From the NCBI GenBank assembly GCA_947453695.1, contig CANGHW010000010.1, positions 16,673 through 80,672 of the forward strand: a stretch of 64,000 nt of DNA. The letters run 5' to 3'. A program made the position numbers and the translations under genes. The notes beneath the pieces are model-generated. The model was not told the origin of the DNA. It saw only the letters and a list, made by a program, of their open reading frames with translations, and ran no database searches. Of this stretch, positions 27,323-36,288 are shown one piece after another. Source of the stretch: Opitutia bacterium (lineage in GTDB: Bacteria; Verrucomicrobiota; Verrucomicrobiia; Opitutales; Opitutaceae). The number at the start of each line of letters is the position of its first letter. The first letter of the stretch is position 1.

Positions 27323-30300
27323 ATGATTTCTCCCGCCCCCGGTTCCCTTGATCCCGCCAAACACGTTGCCATCGTCGGCATGCAGCTCCGTTTCCCGGGT
27401 GCCACGACGCTCGCGGAATTCTGGCAAAACCTGCGCAACGGGGTGGAGTCGATCCAGTTTTTCACCGAAGAGGAATTATTGGCGGCGGGCTTTCACGCCG
27501 GGCTCTTGCGCAATCCGGCGTTTGTCCGGGCGAATCCGAATCTCGGAGACACGGCGGGCTTCGATCCCGCGTTTTTCGGCTTCACGCCGCGCGAGGCCGA
27601 GGTGATCGATCCGCAAATCCGGCTGATGCTGGAGTGCTCGTGGTGCGCGCTGGAAGATGCCGGTTGGGAAGCGGACCGGTTTCCGGGCCGCATCGGGGTG
27701 TTCATGGGGGCGAACATCAGCAATTATTTCATGGCAAATTTGCTGCCGCAGATCGAGGAGCTGACGGCCGGACAGGGCGAGATCTCGGCGCTGACGTTGT
27801 TCAACGACCGCGATTCGCTGGCGACAATCGTCTCCTATAAACTGAATCTCAAGGGGCCGAGCGTAACGGTGCAGACGTATTGTTCGACGTCGCTCGTGGC
27901 GGTGCATCTCGGCTGTCAGAGTCTGCTCGGCGGCGATTGCGAGATGGTGCTGGCCGGCGGAGTGTCGTTGAACAACGAAGCGGTTGCGGGTTACACCTAC
28001 ACCGAGGGCGGCATCAAGTCGCAAGACGGACATTGCCGGACCTTCGACGCGGCGGCGAGTGGCACGGTCTTCGGCAACGGTGTCGGCGTGGTCGTGTTGA
28101 AACGGCTCGACCGCGCGCTGGCCGACGGCGACACGATCCACGCGGTTATCCGCGGTTCGGCGATCAACAACGACGGCGCGATCAAGGCCGGCTACACGGC
28201 GCCGAGCGTGCAGGGTCAGATCGAATCCATCTCGGCGGCCATCGCGCGGGCGGACGTCGATCCGGAGACAATCGGCTTCGTCGAGGCGCACGGCACGGCG
28301 ACGCTGGTGGGCGATCCGATCGAGGTGACGGCGCTGACGCAGGCGTTTGACGCGGCGGGCGCGAAGCGGCGGCAGTATTGCGCGCTGGGTTCGGCGAAGA
28401 CCAATTTCGGACACCTCGACCGGGCGGCGGGCGTGGCGGGGCTGATGAAGACGGCGCTGACGGTGCGCGAAGGCCTGATCCCGCCGTCCCTGCACTATGT
28501 GCAGGCCAATCCGAAAATCGATTTCGAGAGCAGTCCATTTTTCGTTAATACGAAGCTGCGCCCGTGGGAAAGTCAGGGCGGGCCGCGGCGCGGGTTGATC
28601 TGCTCGCTGGGCGTCGGAGGGACGAACGCTCACGCGATCGTCGAGGAGCCGCCGGCGCGCGCGCCGTCCGGGCCGTCGCGACCGGTGCAGTTGGTCGTCG
28701 TGTCGGCGCGCTCGGAGAGCGGACTCGGCGCCGCGACCGACCAGCTGGTGAAATTTTTGAACCAGAATCCGGATGTGCCGCTGGCGGACGTAGCCTTCAC
28801 GCTGCAGAATGGCCGGAAGGTTTTCAGTCAGCGGCGGATCGCGGTGGGGCGCGACGCGGCAGAGATCGTGGCGGCGCTGGAAGGGCGGGCCGCGGGGCAG
28901 AGCCACTCGGGCGCGGCGGCGGGCACGAAGCGGCCGGTGGCATTCATGTTTCCGGGGCAGGGCGCGCAGTATGTCGGCATGGGGCGCGAGCTCTACGAAG
29001 GTGAAACGGTGTTTCGCGCCGAAGTGGACCGCTGCGCCGCAGTGTTGCGTCCGTTGCTCGGGCTCGATCTGCGCACGGTGATTTATCCGGCGCCGGCGGC
29101 GGCGGCGGGAGCGGCGGAACAGCTGAAACAAACGGCGCTGACGCAGCCGGCGTTGTTTACCGTCGAATACGCGCTCGCGCGCCTGTGGCAGAGCTGGGGG
29201 GTGCAACCCGAGGCAATGATCGGTCACAGCATCGGAGAATACGTGGCGGCGACGCTCGCGGGCGTGTTTGCCGTCGAGGACGCGTTAGCCCTGGTGGCAG
29301 CGCGCGGGCGGTTGATGCAGAGTTTGCCGGCCGGCGAAATGTTGGCGGTGCCGTTGCCGGAGTCGGAAGTGCTGCCCCTGCTCGGGGTGGAGCTCTCGCT
29401 CGCGGCGGTCAATGCGCCGGCGAGCTGCGTTGCATCGGGGCCGGCGGCGGCGGTGGCGGCGCTGGAGCGGGCGTTGCAGGCGAAGGGCGTCGAAGCGCGG
29501 CGGTTGCAGACCTCGCATGCGTTCCACTCGCGCATGATGGATCCAATTCTGGCAGAGTTTACCGCGTTGGTAGCGAACGTGAAACGCAGCGCGCCCACGC
29601 TGCCGTATATTTCGAATCTCACGGGCACATGGGTCACGGCGGCGCAGGCGACGGATCCGGCTTATTGGGCGCAGCACTTGCGCGGCGCGGTGCGGTTTAC
29701 CGACGGCGTGGCGGAGCTGCTCAAGAGCGGCACACGCGTGGCCCTTGAAGTCGGGCCAGGCCGGACGCTCGCGACGCTCGCGCGGCAGCGGCCGGAGCTG
29801 GCGGCGCAGGGTGCGGCGATCACGACGTTGCGGCACGCGCAGGAAAAAACATCGGACGCGGTGCACGTGCTGGGGGCGCTGGGTAAACTCTGGATCGCGG
29901 GCGTCGAGATCGACTGGACCGGCTTTTCGGCGGGCGAGCAGCGGCGGCGCGTGCCACTGCCGACGTATCAATTCGAGCGGCAACGTTATTGGGTGCAACA
30001 GAAGGCGATCGCACTCCCATCGGCGGGGGCGGCGGCACCGGCGGCGTTTGTGCGGCATGCGGATTTGGCGGATTGGTTTTACGCGCCAGTGTGGCGCGAG
30101 ACGCCGGCGGCGGCGAGCGCGGCGACGGCCGGCAACCAGTGGCTGGTGCTGGCGGATGCGGGTCCGCTGCGCGACGCACTGGTGACGCAGCTGCGCGCCG
30201 AAGGCCGGCAGGTGACGCTGGCGGAGACCGGCGCGGCGTTCTCCCTGGTGGACGACGGACACTATGTGCTCGACCCGTCAAAGAAGGACGAGATCGCGAT

Positions 30301-33300
30301 GTTGTTTTCGCTGCTGCGGGGCGAGCAACGCTGGCCGGACGTGATCGTGCACGCCTGGACCGAGCAGCCGGCCGCAGGCGCGGCGTTGGCAAATTTTGAA
30401 CGAACGCAGGCGCGCGGTTTTCACAGCCTGCTCGCACTGGCACAGGTGTTGGGCGACGAAAATCTGACCCAGCCGCTGCGGCTGGGCGTCGTGACCAACC
30501 GGATGCAGAGCGTGACCGGCGAACCGATCGTCGGGCCGGAGCGGGCGACGGTGCTCGGGCCATGCAAGGTGATCGCGCAGGAATATCCGGAAATTGCGAG
30601 CGCGGGCATCGACGTGGCCGGAACGCCGGCCGAGATGGCCGCGGCGGTGCTCGCCGAACTGGGTGCCGTGCCACGCGAGCCCGTGGTGGCATGGCGTGGG
30701 GCGACACGTTTCGTCCAACAGTTCGAAGCGCAACGCCTCGGGGCGCCGGGTGCGAAGGTCCCACTATTGAAGACCGGTGGAGTTTACCTGATCACGGGCG
30801 GACTCGGGGGCATCGGACTGAAAGTGGCTGAGTGGCTCGCGCGGACGGTGCAGGCGAAGCTTGTGTTGACCAATCGTTCGGCATTGCCCGCGAAAACCGA
30901 ATGGGCGGCGTGGGTGAAAACTCACGGTGCGGAGGACCGCGTGAGCCGGCGCATCGCGAGCGTGCAGCAGCTCGAGGCGCTGGGGGCGGAAGTGTTGCTC
31001 ACGACGGCGGACACGGCAGATCTCGCCGCCATGAGTGCGGCGGTAGCGGAGGCACGCGCGCGTTTCGGCAGGATCGACGGCGTGATGCACGCGGCCGGTG
31101 TCGCGGGCGACGGCGTAATCCAATTGAAGGAAAAGAAAACGGCGGCGGGGGTCATTGATGCCAAGATCAAGGGCGCGCTCGTGCTCGAAGCCGTGCTCAA
31201 GGATACTCCGCCGGATTTCGTGGTGCACTACTCGTCGATCGCCGCGGTGGTCGGCGGCTTCGGCCAAGTGGACTACTGCGGGGCAAACTCGGGGCTCGAT
31301 GTGCTCGCGCGGGCGGCGACGCTCGCCGGCGGGCCGACGACAATTTCGATCAACTGGGACGCGTGGTCCGAGGTGGGCATGGCGGTCGAGACGGTGGCGC
31401 GGCCGAAGGCGGCGGCGGCCGCGAAATTGGCGGCGGAGTTCAAGCCGGTGGAACACCCGTTGTTCCAGCGCTGCCGAATCAAAGGCGACGTGATCGAATA
31501 CGTCGGGACGTTTTCAACGGAAGGGCCGTGGTTGATCACGGACCACGAACTTTTCGGCAAGCCGACACTCCCGGGCACCGCGTATCTGGAGCTGGTGCGG
31601 GCAGCGTTTGCGCGACACGTCACGGCGGAGAGCTACACCTTTTCGGACATGTATATCCTCGCGACCTTTTCAGTGGAGCCGGGACAACCGCGGGAACTGC
31701 ACACCGTTTTGACCAAGGCCGGGGATGGATACGAGTTTACGGTAAAGAGTCTCGCCGCCCCTGGCACGGACGAATGGGTGGAGCACTCGCGCGGCACCAT
31801 CACACCCGGCACGGACCGGCCGCAGCAGACGCATGATCTGGCGGCGATCACGGCGCGCTGCAAAGGGGAGTTTCACGATCTAAAGGCGGCGGACAACATC
31901 GTCCCCGGCGAACTGCGCCAGCAGGCCGGCCATCTGCGGGTGGGCGCGCGCTGGATGACGCCCGACTGGGTCCGCATGGGCGAACTCGAGGGCACCAGCA
32001 GTCAGCGCCTCGCCGACGCCTACGTGGGGGATCTCGCGATGCACCCGTTGCATCCCGGCATGCTGGATTTGACCGCATTTTTCCCGTTCAAGGCGGTTGG
32101 AGTGAATGTGCCGTTCTCGCACCGGGTGGTGCACGTCTACGGCCCGCTAACGCCGCGCATCCAGAGCACAATCAAACAGCACGACGACATGATGGCGGAC
32201 CGCCAGACGTTGAATTTCGACGTTTGGTATTGCGACGAGGCGGGTCGCGAGCTCGTGGTGTTCGAAGATTATCTATTGAAACGCGTCGGAGCGCGCGGCG
32301 CGCCGCAAGGCGAAGCCGACCGCTTTCCGTTTCTGCCGGGCGCGGAAAACTTCCAGGTCAATATGGCAGCCCTCGGCGAACTCGACACCCTCGCGCCCGC
32401 ACCGTGCGCGCGCGTGGAGCCGGGCGAAGGGCAGATCGAAGTGCAGATGCATGCGGCCGGCCTGAACTTCAAGGACGTGCTGCGTGCGCTCGGCATGTTG
32501 TCGTCGGATCACGATGCCGGTCTAGCAATCGGCTTCGGCGGCGAAGGCGCGGGAGTCGTGGTGCGCACCGGACCGGGCGTCACGGAGTTTGCGCCGGGAG
32601 ATCGCGTAATCGTGATGGGCTCGAAGTGCTTCGCCGGTTTTCTGACGGTGCCGGCGCAAGCGGCGGCGCCGTTGGTGGACGGCGTGGGCTTCGAGGATGC
32701 GGCGACCATTCCGCTCGTGTTTCTCACCGCGCACTACGCCCTGCACGTGCAGGGCCGGCTGGCGAAGGGCGAAAAAGTGCTCATCCATGCGGCGGCGGGC
32801 GGCGTGGGGCTGGCCGCGATCCAATGTGCGCAACGCGTCGGCGCCGAAGTTTTTGCAACGGCGGGCAGCGCGCAAAAACGCGACTACGTAAAATCGCTCG
32901 GCGTGAAGCACGTCTTCGATTCACGATCGTTGTCGTTTGCGGACGATGTAATGAAGGCGACGGGCGGGCAGGGAGTGGACGTCGTCTTGAATTCGCTCGC
33001 GGGCGAATTCATCGCGAAAGGCCTCGGTGTGCTCACGCAGTTCGGACGTTTCCTCGAAATCGGTGCGCGCGACATTTACCAAAACAGCCAGCTCGGACTG
33101 CGGCCGTTTGCGAACAACCTCTCGTTTATGGCCATCGAACTCGGGCCGGTGATGCTGCGACGACCGGCCTTCGTGCGGGAGATGCTCAACGAGATCATGG
33201 GCTATTTCCGCACGGGGCAGTTCAAGCCGCTGCCCAAGGAAGTGTTCGCGATCAACGACGTGGCATCGGCCTTTCAAACGATGGCCGGAGCACGACACAT

Positions 33301-33844
33301 TGGAAAACTCGTCCTTGCCATCACACCGCCGGCGCGGGCGATCCACGTGGCGCCGGGCGCGCGGTCGACGGCGGCCGCAGCGCAGGGCAGCGCGACGGCG
33401 GATTCGATCAGCCCGCGGGAGGGCATCGAGGCGCTCGCGCGAATTTTGGCGGCAGCGCCGGCGCAGATGGTCGTGTCGCCGCGACCGCTGCAGCCGATCA
33501 TCGATCACGTGCGTGGCCAGTCGAAGGCGGCTGGCGGTCCGACGGCGGAGGCGCCGAAACCGTCCTCGCGCAAACGTTACCCCCGTCCCGCACTGGGGAA
33601 CGCCTACGTAGCGCCGCGCAACATCATCGAGACCCAGCTGGCCGAAGCGTGGCAGAGCTTCCTCGGCATCGAGCAGGTAGGGGTGCAGGACAACTTCTTC
33701 GAGTTAGGCGGAGATTCCTTGATCGGCGTGCAGGTCTTGTCCGGCGTGAAGAAGGAATTCGACGTCAAGCTCCCCGCGGCGTCGCTTTACGAAGGTCCGA
33801 CAATCGAGGCGCTGGCAATGGCCGTGGAGGCGGCCAAGAAGTAG
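27323..33844 (+). CDS. Fully reducing PKS module KS-AT-KR-DH-ER-ACP
   Basis: The start is ATG 27323 (MISPAPGSLDPAKHVAIVGM); the frame stays open back to 27158 but that part has no KS homology. 2173 aa. KS about 12-440: Cys187 in the unusual TYCSTS, His323, His364. AT about 535-830: Ser636 (GHSIGE) and His735 in an intact HAFH, indicating malonyl-CoA. KR about 1150-1370: TGGLGGIG, Ser1305, Tyr1318. DH about 1376-1660: His1408 in HELFGKPTLP and Asp1582 in HPGMLD. ER about 1673-2000 with the nucleotide motif AAAGGVGLAA. ACP Ser is 2132. All three reductive domains look intact, so this step should give a saturated methylene. The order KR-DH-ER differs from the textbook DH-ER-KR. There is no thioesterase after the ACP. 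Confidence 0.95.
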   Translation: MISPAPGSLDPAKHVAIVGMQLRFPGATTLAEFWQNLRNGVESIQFFTEEELLAAGFHAGLLRNPAFVRANPNLGDTAGFDPAFFGFTPREAEVIDPQIRLMLECSWCALEDAGWEADRFPGRIGVFMGANISNYFMANLLPQIEELTAGQGEISALTLFNDRDSLATIVSYKLNLKGPSVTVQTYCSTSLVAVHLGCQSLLGGDCEMVLAGGVSLNNEAVAGYTYTEGGIKSQDGHCRTFDAAASGTVFGNGVGVVVLKRLDRALADGDTIHAVIRGSAINNDGAIKAGYTAPSVQGQIESISAAIARADVDPETIGFVEAHGTATLVGDPIEVTALTQAFDAAGAKRRQYCALGSAKTNFGHLDRAAGVAGLMKTALTVREGLIPPSLHYVQANPKIDFESSPFFVNTKLRPWESQGGPRRGLICSLGVGGTNAHAIVEEPPARAPSGPSRPVQLVVVSARSESGLGAATDQLVKFLNQNPDVPLADVAFTLQNGRKVFSQRRIAVGRDAAEIVAALEGRAAGQSHSGAAAGTKRPVAFMFPGQGAQYVGMGRELYEGETVFRAEVDRCAAVLRPLLGLDLRTVIYPAPAAAAGAAEQLKQTALTQPALFTVEYALARLWQSWGVQPEAMIGHSIGEYVAATLAGVFAVEDALALVAARGRLMQSLPAGEMLAVPLPESEVLPLLGVELSLAAVNAPASCVASGPAAAVAALERALQAKGVEARRLQTSHAFHSRMMDPILAEFTALVANVKRSAPTLPYISNLTGTWVTAAQATDPAYWAQHLRGAVRFTDGVAELLKSGTRVALEVGPGRTLATLARQRPELAAQGAAITTLRHAQEKTSDAVHVLGALGKLWIAGVEIDWTGFSAGEQRRRVPLPTYQFERQRYWVQQKAIALPSAGAAAPAAFVRHADLADWFYAPVWRETPAAASAATAGNQWLVLADAGPLRDALVTQLRAEGRQVTLAETGAAFSLVDDGHYVLDPSKKDEIAMLFSLLRGEQRWPDVIVHAWTEQPAAGAALANFERTQARGFHSLLALAQVLGDENLTQPLRLGVVTNRMQSVTGEPIVGPERATVLGPCKVIAQEYPEIASAGIDVAGTPAEMAAAVLAELGAVPREPVVAWRGATRFVQQFEAQRLGAPGAKVPLLKTGGVYLITGGLGGIGLKVAEWLARTVQAKLVLTNRSALPAKTEWAAWVKTHGAEDRVSRRIASVQQLEALGAEVLLTTADTADLAAMSAAVAEARARFGRIDGVMHAAGVAGDGVIQLKEKKTAAGVIDAKIKGALVLEAVLKDTPPDFVVHYSSIAAVVGGFGQVDYCGANSGLDVLARAATLAGGPTTISINWDAWSEVGMAVETVARPKAAAAAKLAAEFKPVEHPLFQRCRIKGDVIEYVGTFSTEGPWLITDHELFGKPTLPGTAYLELVRAAFARHVTAESYTFSDMYILATFSVEPGQPRELHTVLTKAGDGYEFTVKSLAAPGTDEWVEHSRGTITPGTDRPQQTHDLAAITARCKGEFHDLKAADNIVPGELRQQAGHLRVGARWMTPDWVRMGELEGTSSQRLADAYVGDLAMHPLHPGMLDLTAFFPFKAVGVNVPFSHRVVHVYGPLTPRIQSTIKQHDDMMADRQTLNFDVWYCDEAGRELVVFEDYLLKRVGARGAPQGEADRFPFLPGAENFQVNMAALGELDTLAPAPCARVEPGEGQIEVQMHAAGLNFKDVLRALGMLSSDHDAGLAIGFGGEGAGVVVRTGPGVTEFAPGDRVIVMGSKCFAGFLTVPAQAAAPLVDGVGFEDAATIPLVFLTAHYALHVQGRLAKGEKVLIHAAAGGVGLAAIQCAQRVGAEVFATAGSAQKRDYVKSLGVKHVFDSRSLSFADDVMKATGGQGVDVVLNSLAGEFIAKGLGVLTQFGRFLEIGARDIYQNSQLGLRPFANNLSFMAIELGPVMLRRPAFVREMLNEIMGYFRTGQFKPLPKEVFAINDVASAFQTMAGARHIGKLVLAITPPARAIHVAPGARSTAAAAQGSATADSISPREGIEALARILAAAPAQMVVSPRPLQPIIDHVRGQSKAAGGPTAEAPKPSSRKRYPRPALGNAYVAPRNIIETQLAEAWQSFLGIEQVGVQDNFFELGGDSLIGVQVLSGVKKEFDVKLPAASLYEGPTIEALAMAVEAAKK

Positions 33845-33874
33845 CAAGCAACGCGGGCCGGAGAAACTATCATC

Positions 33875-34303
33875 ATGAGCACAAGCTACGAACGAACGGT
33901 GCGGTTTTCCGAAGTGGATGGCGCCGGGTTTTTATTTTTCGCCAACTACCTCGTGCTCTGTCACGAAGCCTACGAGGCAAGCTTGGCCAACGCCGGGATC
34001 GAACTGCGGAAATTTTTCGGCGAGCACCGCGTGCTGATCCCGATCAGCAAGGTGACGGCACAATATCTAGGCCCGCTCCAGAGCGGGGACCGCGTGCGGA
34101 TCGAAGTGTTGCCGCAACCGAACGGCGACAACTCGTATGGTATTTCCTACCGCATCGTGCACCTCGGCGCGGCCGAGAAACTCGTGGGCATCGCGCGCAC
34201 GGATCACACGGTGATCGATATCCAAACGCTGGTGCGCAAAGCGCTGCCGGCGCCGCTGGCCGAGTGGATTCGCAGCGCGGGAGGCGCGTCGGCCGCGTCA
34301 TGA
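33875..34303 (+). CDS. Hotdog-fold (4HBT-type) acyl thioesterase
   Basis: 142 aa, normal length for the YbgC/4-hydroxybenzoyl-CoA thioesterase-like family. The N-terminus has the family signature FSEVDGAGFLFFANY, in which the Asp (residue 15) is the usual catalytic acid, and a long helix follows (VLCHEAYEASL). It begins 30 nt after the last PKS gene, with gccggaga about 11 nt before the ATG as a weak ribosome-binding site. Since the terminal PKS has no TE domain, this enzyme is the best local candidate for chain release, or for editing stalled acyl chains. The family assignment is firm; the role in release is inferred from context. Its stop overlaps the carbamoyltransferase start. Confidence 0.9.
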   Translation: MSTSYERTVRFSEVDGAGFLFFANYLVLCHEAYEASLANAGIELRKFFGEHRVLIPISKVTAQYLGPLQSGDRVRIEVLPQPNGDNSYGISYRIVHLGAAEKLVGIARTDHTVIDIQTLVRKALPAPLAEWIRSAGGASAAS

Positions 34304-36288
34304 CCGTCCTCGGCCTTTCCGGCGGCATTGATGCCGCACACGCCAACGACCATGCCGTGCGGTTCGACAATATCCACGACGCGGCCGCCGTCCTCGTGCG
34401 CGACGGCCGAGTGCTGGCCGCGGTAGAGGAAGAACGGCTCAACCGGATCAAGCACACCAACAAAGCCCCGCACGGCGCAATCCGCCGCTGCCTCGCCCTC
34501 GCAGGCAGTCGGCCCGAAGACGTAGATGCGGTGGCGTTCTATGCGACGGAGCCGTATGTGCAGCGCGTGCTGGCGATGCTGCACCTCGGAGATTTTTCGC
34601 AAAAGGAACTGCTGACGCCACGTGGCTACGTGCAAAAAATGTGGCGGACGGCGCTCGGGTGCGAACTGGACCCGGCGAAGATTTTTTTCGTGGACCACCA
34701 CACGTGCCACGCCGTAAGCGCGTTTGCCATGGCAGGATTCGATGCCGCGCTCGTGGTGAGCCTCGACGGCCAGGGCGAGGGCATTTCGGGCACGATTTGG
34801 GAGGGCCACGGCCGCGAGCTGAAGCTGCGGCAGAAATTCGGCGAAGCCGACTCGCTGGGTTTTCTCTACCGTGACGTGATCCGGTATCTCGGCTACGAGA
34901 TGTTCGACGAATACAAGGTCATGGGCATGGCGCCCTACGGCGACGCGACGCGGTATCGGGAGTTATTCAAGACGTTCTACGAGCTGCTCCCGGAGGGAAA
35001 CTACCGGTTGCACCTTGACCGGGTGCCCGCGCTAATGCGTGTGACGCGACCGCGCCGCAAGGGCGAGGCGTTCGGCGAAACCCATCAACACATCGCCGCC
35101 GCCCTGCAAGAAGCGGTGGAGAAAATCGGGCTGCATGTGCTGGCGCATTGGCGGCGAGCGACGGGAAAAACTAATCTGTGCCTCGTCGGCGGAGTGGCGC
35201 ATAATTGCTCGTTGAACGGTCGCGTGCTCTACGCCGGGCTCTTCGAAAAAGTCTTTGTCCAGCCTGCCGCCCACGACGCCGGCTGCGCGCTGGGTGCGGC
35301 GCTCGCGACGCAGCTTGCGCGTGCGCCGCAGTCGGCCGTCGAGGCGCTCACGCACGTTTACTGGGGCAGCGAGACCGGGACCGACGTTGAGATCGCAGCC
35401 GAACTGGCGGGGTGGTCGAACTTCGTGACGGCCGAGCGCTGCGACGACATCGTGGCGCGCGCGGCGGATGAGCTCGCGGCGGGTAAGGCGATCGGCTGGG
35501 TGCAAGGGCGCGCCGAGTTCGGCCCACGTGCCTTGGGGAATCGCAGCATTTTGGCCGACCCCCGCCCGGCGGAAAACAAGGATATCATCAACCGCATGGT
35601 GAAAAAGCGGGAAGCATACCGGCCCTTTGCGCCCTCGGTGCTCGCGGAAAAGGTCGATGACTATTTTGTCACAACGCCAACGCAGAAAGAGTTTCCCTCG
35701 ATGAGCGTGATTCTCGACGTGCGGCCCGAGTGCCGCGCGTTGCTCGGCGCGATCACCCATGTAGACGGCACCGCGCGGGTGCAGACAGTCGCGCGCGCGA
35801 CAAACCCGCGCTACTGGGAACTGATCCGGGCCTTCGGCGAACGGACAGGCGTGCCGATGCTCCTGAACACGTCGTTCAACAATCACGCGGAGCCCATCGT
35901 GGACTCCGTGCAGGACAGCATCGTGTGTTTTCTAACGACCGATCTGCATGCGCTCGCGGTTGGCGATTGGCTCGTGAAAAAGCGCGAGCCCGCCCCGGAA
36001 GCGTGGCTGGCGCGGCGAATCGGATTGCCCGTAACGGTGGCACTCACGCGGGCGCGACGCTGGACGAGCGGAACCGAGCAGGAGTGGGTGCGCGAGGCGC
36101 GCTTCACGTATCACCACGGGAAGACCGCGAAATTGTCGGAGTCGATTTTCGCCGTGCTCGGTGCGGCGGACGGGCACGCGACGCTTGCTGACCTCGGAGC
36201 CAAAGCCGGCCTGGACCGCGCGGCAACGCTCGCGCTCGTGCCGGAGCTGCGGGAGCTGTGGAGCAACCGTATGGTCGTGCTAGCGTGA
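34300..36288 (+). CDS. Carbamoyltransferase, NodU/CmcH/TobZ family
   Basis: 662 aa, starting with ATG in the stop of the thioesterase gene. The N-terminal Kae1-like domain shows EEERLNRIKH and the metal-binding HxxxH in VDHHTCHA (about 133-138), then CLVGGVAHNCSLNGRVL. The C-terminal YrdC-like domain shows QGRAEFGPRALGNRSILADP. Enzymes of this family use carbamoyl phosphate and ATP to carbamoylate a hydroxyl of a natural product. A free hydroxyl from Ser or from the ketoreduced positions is a plausible target. About 105 extra residues (555-662) follow the usual family end and contain a small helical segment near ESIFAVLGAADGHATLADL. It could be a PqqD-like or winged-helix fold, but I am unsure. 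The AsmA-like gene starts in its stop codon. Confidence 0.93.
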   Translation: MTVLGLSGGIDAAHANDHAVRFDNIHDAAAVLVRDGRVLAAVEEERLNRIKHTNKAPHGAIRRCLALAGSRPEDVDAVAFYATEPYVQRVLAMLHLGDFSQKELLTPRGYVQKMWRTALGCELDPAKIFFVDHHTCHAVSAFAMAGFDAALVVSLDGQGEGISGTIWEGHGRELKLRQKFGEADSLGFLYRDVIRYLGYEMFDEYKVMGMAPYGDATRYRELFKTFYELLPEGNYRLHLDRVPALMRVTRPRRKGEAFGETHQHIAAALQEAVEKIGLHVLAHWRRATGKTNLCLVGGVAHNCSLNGRVLYAGLFEKVFVQPAAHDAGCALGAALATQLARAPQSAVEALTHVYWGSETGTDVEIAAELAGWSNFVTAERCDDIVARAADELAAGKAIGWVQGRAEFGPRALGNRSILADPRPAENKDIINRMVKKREAYRPFAPSVLAEKVDDYFVTTPTQKEFPSMSVILDVRPECRALLGAITHVDGTARVQTVARATNPRYWELIRAFGERTGVPMLLNTSFNNHAEPIVDSVQDSIVCFLTTDLHALAVGDWLVKKREPAPEAWLARRIGLPVTVALTRARRWTSGTEQEWVREARFTYHHGKTAKLSESIFAVLGAADGHATLADLGAKAGLDRAATLALVPELRELWSNRMVVLA

